This document shows positions 1 through 6,010 of a DNA stretch of 15,479 nt, in pieces. The notes beneath the pieces were generated by a model. It was not told the DNA's origin and searched no databases. It worked only from the letters and a program-made list of their open reading frames with translations. The stretch's first letter is position 1. Each line of letters opens with the position of its first letter. Source of the DNA: Erysipelotrichaceae bacterium. Its GTDB lineage: Bacteria > Bacillota_I > Bacilli_A > Erysipelotrichales > Erysipelotrichaceae. The translations under genes were made by a program, and so were the position numbers. Location: contig JAFZBT010000127.1 of NCBI GenBank assembly GCA_017561615.1, positions 1-15,479 of the forward strand. Direction: 5' to 3'.

Positions 1-435
1 CCAGTAGTTGGCGGTGATGGAACCGGAGTTGTTGAGGATCAGGCCGCCGACGGAATAAGTGACGGTGGAATTTTCCTTGACCCGCCAGTCCGTGGCCTTG
101 ACATACTGGTCGACGATCTCCTTGTAGTCCAGGATCGTGGACTTCATGTTCCTGATCTTTTCTCTCTGCTTGCGGTAGAGGATGTAGTTCTTGGCTACGT
201 CGTTGTAGCCGGCCTGGGACAGGACTCTTTCGGCACTGTCCTGAATGTCTTCGACGTCGATCTTGTCGTCCTTGATCTTCGGCTCAAAATCGCTGGTGAC
301 CATTAAGGCCAGCATGTCGATGACGCTGGGATGGTACTGCCTTCCGGTAGCGTCGAAAGCCTTGGTAAGGGCTGCGGAAATCTTCTTGATGTCAAAATCG
401 ACAATGGTGCCGTCTCTCTTAATAACCTGATACAT
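1..435 (-). CDS. nrdD: Anaerobic ribonucleoside-triphosphate reductase, N-terminal part (cut by left edge)
   Basis: NrdD is the oxygen-sensitive class III enzyme that reduces ribonucleoside triphosphates to deoxyribonucleotides with a glycyl radical. Only the first 145 residues are in the window, because the reading frame is open to base 1. The visible part begins MYQVIKRDGTIVDFDIKKIS, a typical ATP-cone allosteric domain covering roughly residues 3-92. It is followed by the start of the catalytic region (VTYSVGGLILNNSGSI near residues 125-140). The glycyl-radical site would lie beyond the edge. The ATG at 435-433 is preceded by a strong ribosome site (GGGAGG, 449-444 on the minus strand) that overlaps the stop codon of the upstream activase gene. 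The gap between the genes is 13 bases, so the two are co-transcribed and probably translationally coupled. Family identity is clear from the ATP cone plus the neighbouring activase. Confidence 0.93.
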   Translation of the reverse strand, partial: MYQVIKRDGTIVDFDIKKISAALTKAFDATGRQYHPSVIDMLALMVTSDFEPKIKDDKIDVEDIQDSAERVLSQAGYNDVAKNYILYRKQREKIRNMKSTILDYKEIVDQYVKATDWRVKENSTVTYSVGGLILNNSGSITANYW

Positions 436-443
436 GACCTTAT

Positions 444-448
444 CCTCC
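444..448 (-). promoter_or_regulatory. Ribosome binding site of nrdD overlapping the upstream stop
   Basis: On the minus strand the upstream stop codon TAG (451-449) runs straight into GGAGG (448-444), followed by an 8-base spacer and the nrdD ATG. It fixes the nrdD start and suggests that ribosomes finishing the activase can reinitiate on nrdD. Confidence 0.8.
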
Positions 449-1576
449 CTATCTCAAATATGTTGTCTTGTTAACGGTCTGTACTTCTCTAAGCATGTCT
501 TCCATCTCCTGCTGGCTGTAGCCTTCAACTTCCGGATTGATCAGGTTGCCGCTGTTGCGGAAGGTCTGCAGGTAATACCTGCTGCCTTTGATCATCCGGG
601 CGATCTGCTTCAGATCCTCGGCAGTATGGAAGTCCTTCACCACAGTGGTGCGGAATTCGTAGTCGATGCCCGACTTCTTCAGAAAGTCGATCGACTTGCG
701 GAAGTTTTTCAGCTGACTGTCGCTGATGGCGACGCCGGCTGTGGAAGCGTATTTCTCCCAGGTGTTCTTGATGTCCATGGCTACGTAGTCAACGTTGCCG
801 CTCTCAACGGCCTTCTTGAGCTGCTGGGGCAGCGAACCGTTGGTGTCCAGCTTGACCAGATAGCCCATGGCCTTGATCTTGTCAATGAAGTCGAAGATTC
901 CCGGCTGCAGCAGCGGTTCGCCGCCGGTGATGCAGACCCCATCCAGCAGGGTGGTGCGTTTCTGCAGGAATTCCAGGACTTCGTCCGGGTTGTAGAACGG
1001 ATAGCCTTCGGGAATGAAGACCAGATCCTTGTTGTGACAGAAGGGGCACTTGAGGTTGCAGCTGGCGGTGAAGACCGTGCAGCCGACCCGGCCCGGATAA
1101 TCAAGCAATGTCAGCTTCTGCAGACCGGCGATCTTCAGATGCTGGTAGGAATCGTCAACCGCGAAGCTGCGGGAATTGGCCGTCAGCTGACCGAGCAGAT
1201 CTTCGCTTTCCTCCTTGACGCCTTCGAGCAGCTGATTGGTGCACTCGTTGCGGATCTTGTAGAGGTTGTTGATGATCTCCCGGGATGAGGACGTGGTATA
1301 CAGGTGCTTGATGCGCTTATCCTGCTGATCGCTGACCACTTCGATGTAGCCGGTGTCCAGAAGCTTCTGGATGGTCTTGGTGGTCGTGCCCTTGTCCAGC
1401 TCGGCGTAGGTGGCCAGCTGCTGAGCCGTCAGTCCCTCATGCTCGTTGATGATGATCAGGGACAGCATCTGACCGGAGCCGATGTCATAGTCGGCCAGAT
1501 GCCGGTCAAAGTACTTGTTGACGTTCCTGTAGAGCGCAGAAATATTAAGCAACAAATTGTTCTTATCTTCTGTCAT
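449..1576 (-). CDS. MarR-type regulator fused to NrdG2-type radical-SAM activase of anaerobic ribonucleotide reductase
   Basis: A single 375-residue protein joins two complete modules. Residues 1-140 look like a MarR-family regulator: helical N terminus, winged helix-turn-helix about 30-100 with the recognition region near DKGTTTKTIQKLLDTG (61-76) and a basic wing (QDKRIKHL, 85-92). Residues 147-375 look like NrdG2 (TIGR02495-type): KIAGLQKLTLLDYPG (148-162) is its usual N terminus, C173/C177/C180 form the CX3CX2C iron-sulfur/SAM motif, and TGGEP is at 217-221. NrdG uses SAM to place the glycyl radical on NrdD, which is encoded 13 bases downstream. The residue before KIAGLQ is Leu147 (CTG), where a separate enzyme would have its Met. 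No ribosome site precedes it, so the frame is a real fusion. SD GGAG lies before ATG 1576. I infer that the protein represses its own operon and activates NrdD. The activase identity is strong and the regulatory role is untested. Confidence 0.9.
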   Translation of the reverse strand: MTEDKNNLLLNISALYRNVNKYFDRHLADYDIGSGQMLSLIIINEHEGLTAQQLATYAELDKGTTTKTIQKLLDTGYIEVVSDQQDKRIKHLYTTSSSREIINNLYKIRNECTNQLLEGVKEESEDLLGQLTANSRSFAVDDSYQHLKIAGLQKLTLLDYPGRVGCTVFTASCNLKCPFCHNKDLVFIPEGYPFYNPDEVLEFLQKRTTLLDGVCITGGEPLLQPGIFDFIDKIKAMGYLVKLDTNGSLPQQLKKAVESGNVDYVAMDIKNTWEKYASTAGVAISDSQLKNFRKSIDFLKKSGIDYEFRTTVVKDFHTAEDLKQIARMIKGSRYYLQTFRNSGNLINPEVEGYSQQEMEDMLREVQTVNKTTYLR

Positions 1577-1604
1577 ATCTATTGCTCCGAAAAAAATGGC
1601 GAAT

Positions 1605-1622
1605 TAGTTGCGTTTCCAACTA
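1605..1622. promoter_or_regulatory. 18-bp palindrome, candidate operator for the MarR-NrdG2 fusion
   Basis: TAGTTG-CGTTTC-CAACTA is a perfect inverted repeat with 6-base arms and a 6-base spacer. It lies about 5-22 bases downstream of the predicted transcription start of the fusion gene and 28 bases before its ATG. MarR dimers usually bind 16-20-bp palindromes near their own promoters, so autoregulation is a reasonable inference. Binding is not shown. Confidence 0.55.
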
Positions 1623-1633
1623 TCTTCCTCTTC

Positions 1634-1662
1634 ATTCTACAAGGGCCAAAATTCTTTTTCAA
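1634..1662 (-). promoter_or_regulatory. Sigma-A-type promoter of the MarR-NrdG2/nrdD operon
   Basis: On the minus strand, -35 TTGAAA (1662-1657) and -10 TAGAAT (1639-1634) are separated by exactly 17 bases. Each box matches consensus at 5 of 6 positions. Transcription should start near 1627, leaving a leader of about 50 bases that contains the palindrome. Confidence 0.7.
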
Positions 1663-1702
1663 GAGTCTTGCCCGCAAAATTCTGAAAAATCGACGGGGGT
1701 TT

Positions 1703-1711
1703 TGTTATAAT
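1703..1711 (+). promoter_or_regulatory. Extended -10 promoter of galM
   Basis: TGtTATAAT (1703-1711) is a perfect extended -10. A weak -35 (CTGAAA, 1682-1687) lies 18 bases upstream. Predicted transcription start is near 1718, only about 10 bases before the chosen ATG. Confidence 0.65.
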
Positions 1712-1727
1712 TTAGTTGGTGATGAAA

Positions 1728-2768
1728 ATGATAAAAAAGGAACATTATGGAAAATTCCACAATAACGAGATTTCTGTCTATACGCTGACCAACCGCAACG
1801 GCGTCAGCCTTTCGGTGACCGACTTCGGCGCCACGGTCCTGAGCCTGCTGGTTCCCGACCGCCAGGGCAACCTCGCCGACGTGGTCCTGGGCTATGACCG
1901 GCTGGAAGGCTACAGCGAGGAAAACGGCGAGTTCATCGGCTGCGTGGTTGCTCCCAACGGCAACCGCATCGCCAGAGGCACCTTTGAGCTTAACGGCGTC
2001 CGATACCACCTGGACATCAATAACGGCGTCAACAATCTGCATACACACTTTGAGCTCGGCGCCGCCAAGAAGGTCATGGACGTCCAGATGAAGGAAGACG
2101 AGATCGTCTTCAGGTGCTGCTTCGGCGACATGGAAGCCGGCCTGCCGGGCAACCGGATGTTTTCCGTCAGCTACCGGCTGGACGATGAGAACCGTCTGAT
2201 CATCACCTATGCCATGAATTCCGACAAGGACACCATCTTCAATCCGACTCAGCATTCCTACTTCAACATGGCCGGCCATGATTCCGGCTCCATCCTCACT
2301 CAGCAGCTGCAGCTGGACTGCGACTGCTTCACGCCGGTCGACGAGACGCTGATCCCCACCGGGGAGCTGAGACCGGTTGAGGGAACGCCCTTTGATTTCC
2401 GCCAGATAAAGGAGATCGGCCGGGACATGGACCTGTCCGATGAGCAGCTGGGATTCGGAAAGGGCTATGACCACAACTTCGTGATCAACGGTTACGACGG
2501 TACGTTAAGATACTTCGGACTGCTCAGAGATCCGGCCAGCGGCCGGGAAATGCACTGCTATACCACCCAGCCTGGCGTTCAGGTCTATACGGGAAACTAT
2601 CTGGAGAGAGCGGACGGCAAGCAGGGCATGAAATATCATCCCAACTACGGCGTCTGCCTGGAGACCCAGTATTTCCCCGATACCGTCAACCACCCCGACT
2701 TCCCGCAGGCGGACATGAAGGCCGGGCAGACGGTTACCTATCAGACGGTCTACGAATTCCGGTGGTAA
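1728..2768 (+). CDS. galM: Aldose 1-epimerase (galactose mutarotase)
   Basis: GalM interconverts alpha and beta anomers of galactose or glucose in the cytoplasm, feeding sugar catabolism. The 346-residue product has the usual family length and the expected catalytic features: R80 in NGNRI, H105, H176 in THQ-like context (PTQHSYFN), D248 in GYDHNF and the base E312 in LETQYFPD. The region after H105 reads LHTHFELGAAKKVMD, where the family normally has LHGGxxGFDK, so the active-site loop is divergent and sugar preference may differ. I chose ATG 1728 because GGTGAT (1718-1723), matching the 3' part of the Shine-Dalgarno consensus, lies 4 bases upstream. In-frame TTG 1716, GTG 1719 and ATG 1722 are alternatives that sit on or beside the predicted transcription start. 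No other sugar genes are nearby. The next gene begins 1 base after the stop. Confidence 0.9.
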   Translation: MIKKEHYGKFHNNEISVYTLTNRNGVSLSVTDFGATVLSLLVPDRQGNLADVVLGYDRLEGYSEENGEFIGCVVAPNGNRIARGTFELNGVRYHLDINNGVNNLHTHFELGAAKKVMDVQMKEDEIVFRCCFGDMEAGLPGNRMFSVSYRLDDENRLIITYAMNSDKDTIFNPTQHSYFNMAGHDSGSILTQQLQLDCDCFTPVDETLIPTGELRPVEGTPFDFRQIKEIGRDMDLSDEQLGFGKGYDHNFVINGYDGTLRYFGLLRDPASGREMHCYTTQPGVQVYTGNYLERADGKQGMKYHPNYGVCLETQYFPDTVNHPDFPQADMKAGQTVTYQTVYEFRW

Positions 2769-2769
2769 G

Positions 2770-3318
2770 GTGAAGAAAGTCTATCTGATGCTGACGAGAT
2801 CCTCTACCGAGATCTCCACTTTCATAAACATGTTTACCGGAGCGGAGTACACCCACTCTTCCTGTTCGCTGTCGGAAACGCTGCAGCCGATGTATTCGAT
2901 TGGCCGGCGCTTCACCTTCCTCAACTGGCCGGCCCACATCAAGGTCGAACCGTTTGACTGCGGCTTCTACTGGTGGCACCGCTGGGCCAGGGTGGGCATC
3001 TACAGCCTGGAGGTATCCGATGAAGGATATGAAAGGATGCAGCAGTTCATCGACAGCCAGTTTGCCCGGAACGTTCAGTTCGCCTTCCTGGGGATGGCGA
3101 ACTGCGCAATCGGCAGGCTGAAGGAATACGAAGGCAAGATGTTCTGTTCCCAGTTTGTGGCCAATGTTCTGAAGGCCAGCGGCGAGATCGACATCCGGAA
3201 GGAGCCAGCCCTGTTTCATCCGGTGGATTTCCTGAGAATAAAGGGAATCAGAGAGCTCTACCGGGGCCGGATCAGAGATCTCAGGAAACTGTTGGCAGAA
3301 AAGGGAAAGATAGAATGA
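2770..3318 (+). CDS. Permuted papain-like (YiiX / NlpC-P60-like) hydrolase family protein
   Basis: This 182-residue protein has the order of motifs found in circularly permuted papain-fold enzymes (YiiX/DUF830-like). His comes first (YTHSS, H29) and the presumed nucleophile Cys later (MFCSQFVANVL, C126). Such proteins are cysteine amidases, peptidases or acyltransferases, and the substrate here cannot be told. There is no signal peptide or membrane segment, so it should be cytoplasmic. The start is GTG 2770, one base after the galM stop; no in-frame ATG lies close by. Coupling to galM translation is likely. The central part is rich in aromatic residues (FYWWHRWAR, 66-74). A terminator follows directly. 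The fold assignment rests on the two motifs and their order. The link to galM may be mere co-transcription. Confidence 0.7.
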   Translation: MKKVYLMLTRSSTEISTFINMFTGAEYTHSSCSLSETLQPMYSIGRRFTFLNWPAHIKVEPFDCGFYWWHRWARVGIYSLEVSDEGYERMQQFIDSQFARNVQFAFLGMANCAIGRLKEYEGKMFCSQFVANVLKASGEIDIRKEPALFHPVDFLRIKGIRELYRGRIRDLRKLLAEKGKIE

Positions 3319-3344
3319 AAAAAGCGGCTGATGCCGCTTTTTTT
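3318..3344. terminator. Bidirectional intrinsic terminator (galM operon and tRNA-Pro)
   Basis: AAAAAAGCGGC-TGAT-GCCGCTTTTTT forms a GC-rich stem with a 4-base loop and a U-run on both strands. It ends the galM operon on the plus strand and lies 8 bases beyond the 3' end of the tRNA on the minus strand. Confidence 0.9.
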
Positions 3345-3351
3345 CTTCAAA

Positions 3352-3428
3352 TGGTCGGAATGACGGGATTTGAACCCACGACCTCTGCGTCCCGAACGCA
3401 GCGCTCTACCAAGCTGAGCTACATTCCG
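3352..3428 (-). tRNA. tRNA-Pro (anticodon CGG), CCA encoded
   Basis: Read on the minus strand this gives a full cloverleaf. The acceptor stem is CGGAATG/CATTCCG and the D stem GCTC/GAGC with GG in the loop. The anticodon stem is CTGCG/CGCAG with loop TTCGGGA (anticodon CGG, reading CCG). The T loop is TTCGAAT, the discriminator A, and the 3' CCA is encoded. The T stem (GTGGG/CCCGT) ends in two G-U wobble pairs. A dedicated CGG isoacceptor fits the frequent CCG proline codons in this window. Confidence 0.97.
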
Positions 3429-3436
3429 TCTAAAAC

Positions 3437-3445
3437 ATTATAGCA
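3437..3445 (-). promoter_or_regulatory. Extended -10 promoter of tRNA-Pro
   Basis: On the minus strand TGcTATAAT (3445-3437) is a perfect extended -10, placing the start a few bases before the mature tRNA end at 3428. No good -35 is seen. Confidence 0.65.
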
Positions 3446-3462
3446 GACTTGCGAAAAAATTG

Positions 3463-3468
3463 TATAAT
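3463..3468 (+). promoter_or_regulatory. -10 box of lemA
   Basis: TATAAT (3463-3468) lies 20 bases before the lemA ATG, with a strong ribosome site GGAGGG (3475-3480) between. The matching -35 position (about 3440-3445) overlaps the divergent tRNA promoter and is weak. Confidence 0.6.
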
Positions 3469-3488
3469 ATTTTTGGAGGGATTTTAAC

Positions 3489-4046
3489 ATGAAATATTTC
3501 TTCTTTGCGATTCTGGCGGTAATTGTGATCGCTGTTGTTTACTGCATCAGCACGCACAACACCCTGGTAGAGCTGCAGAACCGGATTTCCGAGGCCTTTT
3601 CGACCATGGATGTCTACTTGGTAAAGCGCTCTGACCTGATCCCCAACCTGGTGGCTACCGTCAAGGGCTATGCGAAGCATGAAACGGAATCTCTGGAAAA
3701 GGTCGTCAATGCCCGGGCCCGCGCTCTGGGCGCGTCGTCCAACGCTGACAAGCTGGCAGCGGAGAATGAGCTGACCGGCGCCATCAGCAGGCTGTTCGCC
3801 CTGGCGGAAAGCTATCCGGACCTCAAGGCCAACACCAACTTCCTTTCCCTGCAGGCTGACCTGAAGGAAATGGAAGGCGACATCGCCTCAGCCAGAAGAT
3901 ACTACAACGGCGTCGTGCGCAAGTACAACACCATGCTTCAGACCATCCCCAGCCGGTTCATCGCTTCCGCAATGGGATTGCAGAGAGAGCCGATGTTCGA
4001 AGTGGCGGATGAAAAGCAGAGAGAAAATGTTAAAGTCGAGTTCTAA
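3489..4046 (+). CDS. lemA: LemA family membrane-anchored protein
   Basis: LemA proteins are small, N-terminally anchored helical proteins whose function is not firmly known. The 185-residue product has an N-terminal membrane segment (residues 1-20, rich in I, V, A, F). The conserved family core follows (NTLVELQNRISEAFSTMDV, then KRSDLIPNLVATVKGYAKHE), and a long helical body with YPDLKAN at about 114-120. Length is typical. ATG 3489 follows GGAGGG with an 8-base spacer. The next gene, a DUF2207 membrane protein, begins 1 base after the stop. This pairing is common across bacteria and suggests that the two act together at the membrane. Confidence 0.94.
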   Translation: MKYFFFAILAVIVIAVVYCISTHNTLVELQNRISEAFSTMDVYLVKRSDLIPNLVATVKGYAKHETESLEKVVNARARALGASSNADKLAAENELTGAISRLFALAESYPDLKANTNFLSLQADLKEMEGDIASARRYYNGVVRKYNTMLQTIPSRFIASAMGLQREPMFEVADEKQRENVKVEF

Positions 4047-4047
4047 C

Positions 4048-5940
4048 ATGAAGAAAATAGTCAAGTTAATGCTGGTGGCCCTGGTGGCCCTGGGACTGAT
4101 CGCTCCGGCGAAGGTTCAGGCTAAGGAAGCCTTTGATATCCTCTATCACAACGTCGACATCACCGTCAGGGAAGACGGCGCCTTTGAAGTCGTCGAGGAA
4201 ATGCAGGTCCATTTCACGGCCAACAGGCACGGCATCTATGTGAACATTCCCTCCGAGTATCACATGACCTGGCAGCAGAACGGCGAGGAGATCTCCAAGT
4301 ATTACAGATTCCCCGTTACCAATGTCCGCTGCCTTTCCGGACATCATGTGGAGATCGACCATTACGATTCCTTTGTCCGCATGAAATTCGGCAACGCCAA
4401 CCGCTATGCCAATGCATATGAAACCTATAAGTGGAGCTATACCATCAACACCCACGAACTTGGTCTGGACGGCGTGGAGATGGTATTCCTCAACATCATA
4501 ACCAGCGGCTGGGACACCACTACGGATGCCACCCGCTTTACCCTGACAATGCCCAGGAACTTTGACGCCGGCAAGATCTATACCTCAACGCCCAACGGCG
4601 AGATGCTGGCGGGAACCGGCGAGCTGGACGGCGTCCGGATCTCGGTAGCCGGCAATGTCATCACCGGCAGCTGCGATCAGCAGATCCAGTCCAATCAGGC
4701 CATCACCATTCAGGTGCTGCTGCCGCAGGGCTACTTCAATTTCCCGGACATCAACGACTACGGCAAGATCGCCATCATCATTGCCGCCCTGTTTTCCATG
4801 GCGGTAGGCGTCGTCTTTCTTATCTACGGCCGGGACAAGGAAGTCATCCAGACGGTGGAATTCCACGTTCCCGCCGACATGACCTCGGCGGAAGTTGGCA
4901 CGGTAATTGACGAGGAAGTCAACGACCGCGACATCATCTCCCTGCTTCTGGACTGGGGCAGAAGGGGAATCATCACCATTCACGAGACCGAAAAGGACCT
5001 GATCCTGGAGAAGCGCAGCGAACTGGAGGACAGCGCCCGCAACTATGAAGCGATCCTGTTCAACAGGCTGTTCAACAACCGCGACAAGGTGGCGCTCTCT
5101 TCCCTGAAATACAAGCTGCACAACACCATGGATTCGGTAAGGCAGAAGATCGAGAAGTACTATTCAACCAAGCTGCGCAGCCTGTCGACCAATGTTTCGA
5201 TCGCCCTGCAGCTGATCCTGGCCCTCTTCAGCTTCCTGCCGGTGGCGCTGCTGACCTTTTTGACCTACTATTTCTATTACCGTGACCTGACCGTTCTGGT
5301 AGCCGTGATCTTCCAGATCGTCATGCTGGATACGCTGATGTACCTGCTGATCCATCTGTACAAGATCAGATACATGGTCGATACCTGGAAATGGTGGAAG
5401 AAAGTGCTCTGCGCTCTCGGCCTGGCCCTGCTGTTCATCATCCCGGTCGGCATGATGTTCGGCGTGCTGAACTTCGTGTCCGCGCGGATCACCCAGGGAC
5501 TGGTGATAACCGGCATCCAGATCGCCCTGATGCTGTTCATCATGTTCATGCGCAAGCGTACCGACTACGGCAACAACGAACTGGGCAGGATCCTGGGTCT
5601 GCGCGAATTCATCCGCGTAGCCGATCAGGACCGCCTGAACGAACTGGTGGAGGAGAACCCCTATTACTTCTATGACATTCTGCCCTATGCCTATGCCCTG
5701 GGTCTGACCGAAGTCTGGACCGAGCACTTCAAGGATCTGAACGTCAGAGAATGCGAGTGGTACGATTCCTACCGGTCCTACAATGACCACTATGCGCTGA
5801 TGCACTCACTGGAGTATCAGATGCATAACTGCCAGCACAGCTTCGCAGCCCTGCCGGAAAGCTCCGGCGGCGGTTCTTCGGGAGGCGGCGGTTTCTCCGG
5901 AGGCGGCGGCTTCGGCGGATCTTCCGGCGGAAGCTGGTAA
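4048..5940 (+). CDS. DUF2207 family membrane protein with Gly-rich tail
   Basis: The 630-residue protein begins with a signal peptide (MKKIVKLMLVALVALGLIAP, likely cleaved after VQA at residue 25). An extracytoplasmic DUF2207-type domain runs to about 235, then a membrane span (about 237-260). A soluble stretch (about 265-380) is followed by a cluster of about four spans (about 382-504), a further soluble part, and a tail (about 606-630) made almost only of Gly and Ser, with FSGGGGFGG near the end. This layout is typical of DUF2207 proteins that follow lemA. Function is unknown. The start is uncertain: ATG 4048 sits 1 base after the lemA TAA without a clear ribosome site, so coupling is likely. 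In-frame ATGs at 4027 and 4009 would add 7 or 13 residues. A terminator closes the operon. Confidence 0.88.
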   Translation: MKKIVKLMLVALVALGLIAPAKVQAKEAFDILYHNVDITVREDGAFEVVEEMQVHFTANRHGIYVNIPSEYHMTWQQNGEEISKYYRFPVTNVRCLSGHHVEIDHYDSFVRMKFGNANRYANAYETYKWSYTINTHELGLDGVEMVFLNIITSGWDTTTDATRFTLTMPRNFDAGKIYTSTPNGEMLAGTGELDGVRISVAGNVITGSCDQQIQSNQAITIQVLLPQGYFNFPDINDYGKIAIIIAALFSMAVGVVFLIYGRDKEVIQTVEFHVPADMTSAEVGTVIDEEVNDRDIISLLLDWGRRGIITIHETEKDLILEKRSELEDSARNYEAILFNRLFNNRDKVALSSLKYKLHNTMDSVRQKIEKYYSTKLRSLSTNVSIALQLILALFSFLPVALLTFLTYYFYYRDLTVLVAVIFQIVMLDTLMYLLIHLYKIRYMVDTWKWWKKVLCALGLALLFIIPVGMMFGVLNFVSARITQGLVITGIQIALMLFIMFMRKRTDYGNNELGRILGLREFIRVADQDRLNELVEENPYYFYDILPYAYALGLTEVWTEHFKDLNVRECEWYDSYRSYNDHYALMHSLEYQMHNCQHSFAALPESSGGGSSGGGGFSGGGGFGGSSGGSW

Positions 5941-5952
5941 TCATAACACCAT

Positions 5953-5978
5953 AAACACGGCTGCAACGCCGTGTTTTT
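5953..5978 (+). terminator. Intrinsic terminator of the lemA operon
   Basis: AAACACGGC (5953-5961) pairs perfectly with GCCGTGTTT (5968-5976) around the loop TGCAAC, followed by a U-run. Confidence 0.9.
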
Positions 5979-5993
5979 CTTTGCCTGGGATTA

Positions 5994-6002
5994 TGGTAAA
6001 AT
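5994..6002 (+). promoter_or_regulatory. Extended -10 promoter of the YitT-like gene
   Basis: TGgTAAAAT (5994-6002) ends 8 bases before the ATG at 6011. Predicted transcription start is about 6009, so the mRNA would be almost leaderless. No ribosome site fits in that space. Confidence 0.6.
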
Positions 6003-6010
6003 TACTGTGT

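Noticed and set aside
1130..1140. Possible separate start of the activase at the CTG codon of Leu147
   Set aside because: No Shine-Dalgarno-like sequence precedes it, and CTG starts are very rare, so a single fused product is the simpler reading.
434..1288. Open frame on the plus strand opposite the MarR-NrdG2 fusion
   Set aside because: The minus-strand protein has conserved radical-SAM and winged-helix motifs; the plus frame has none.
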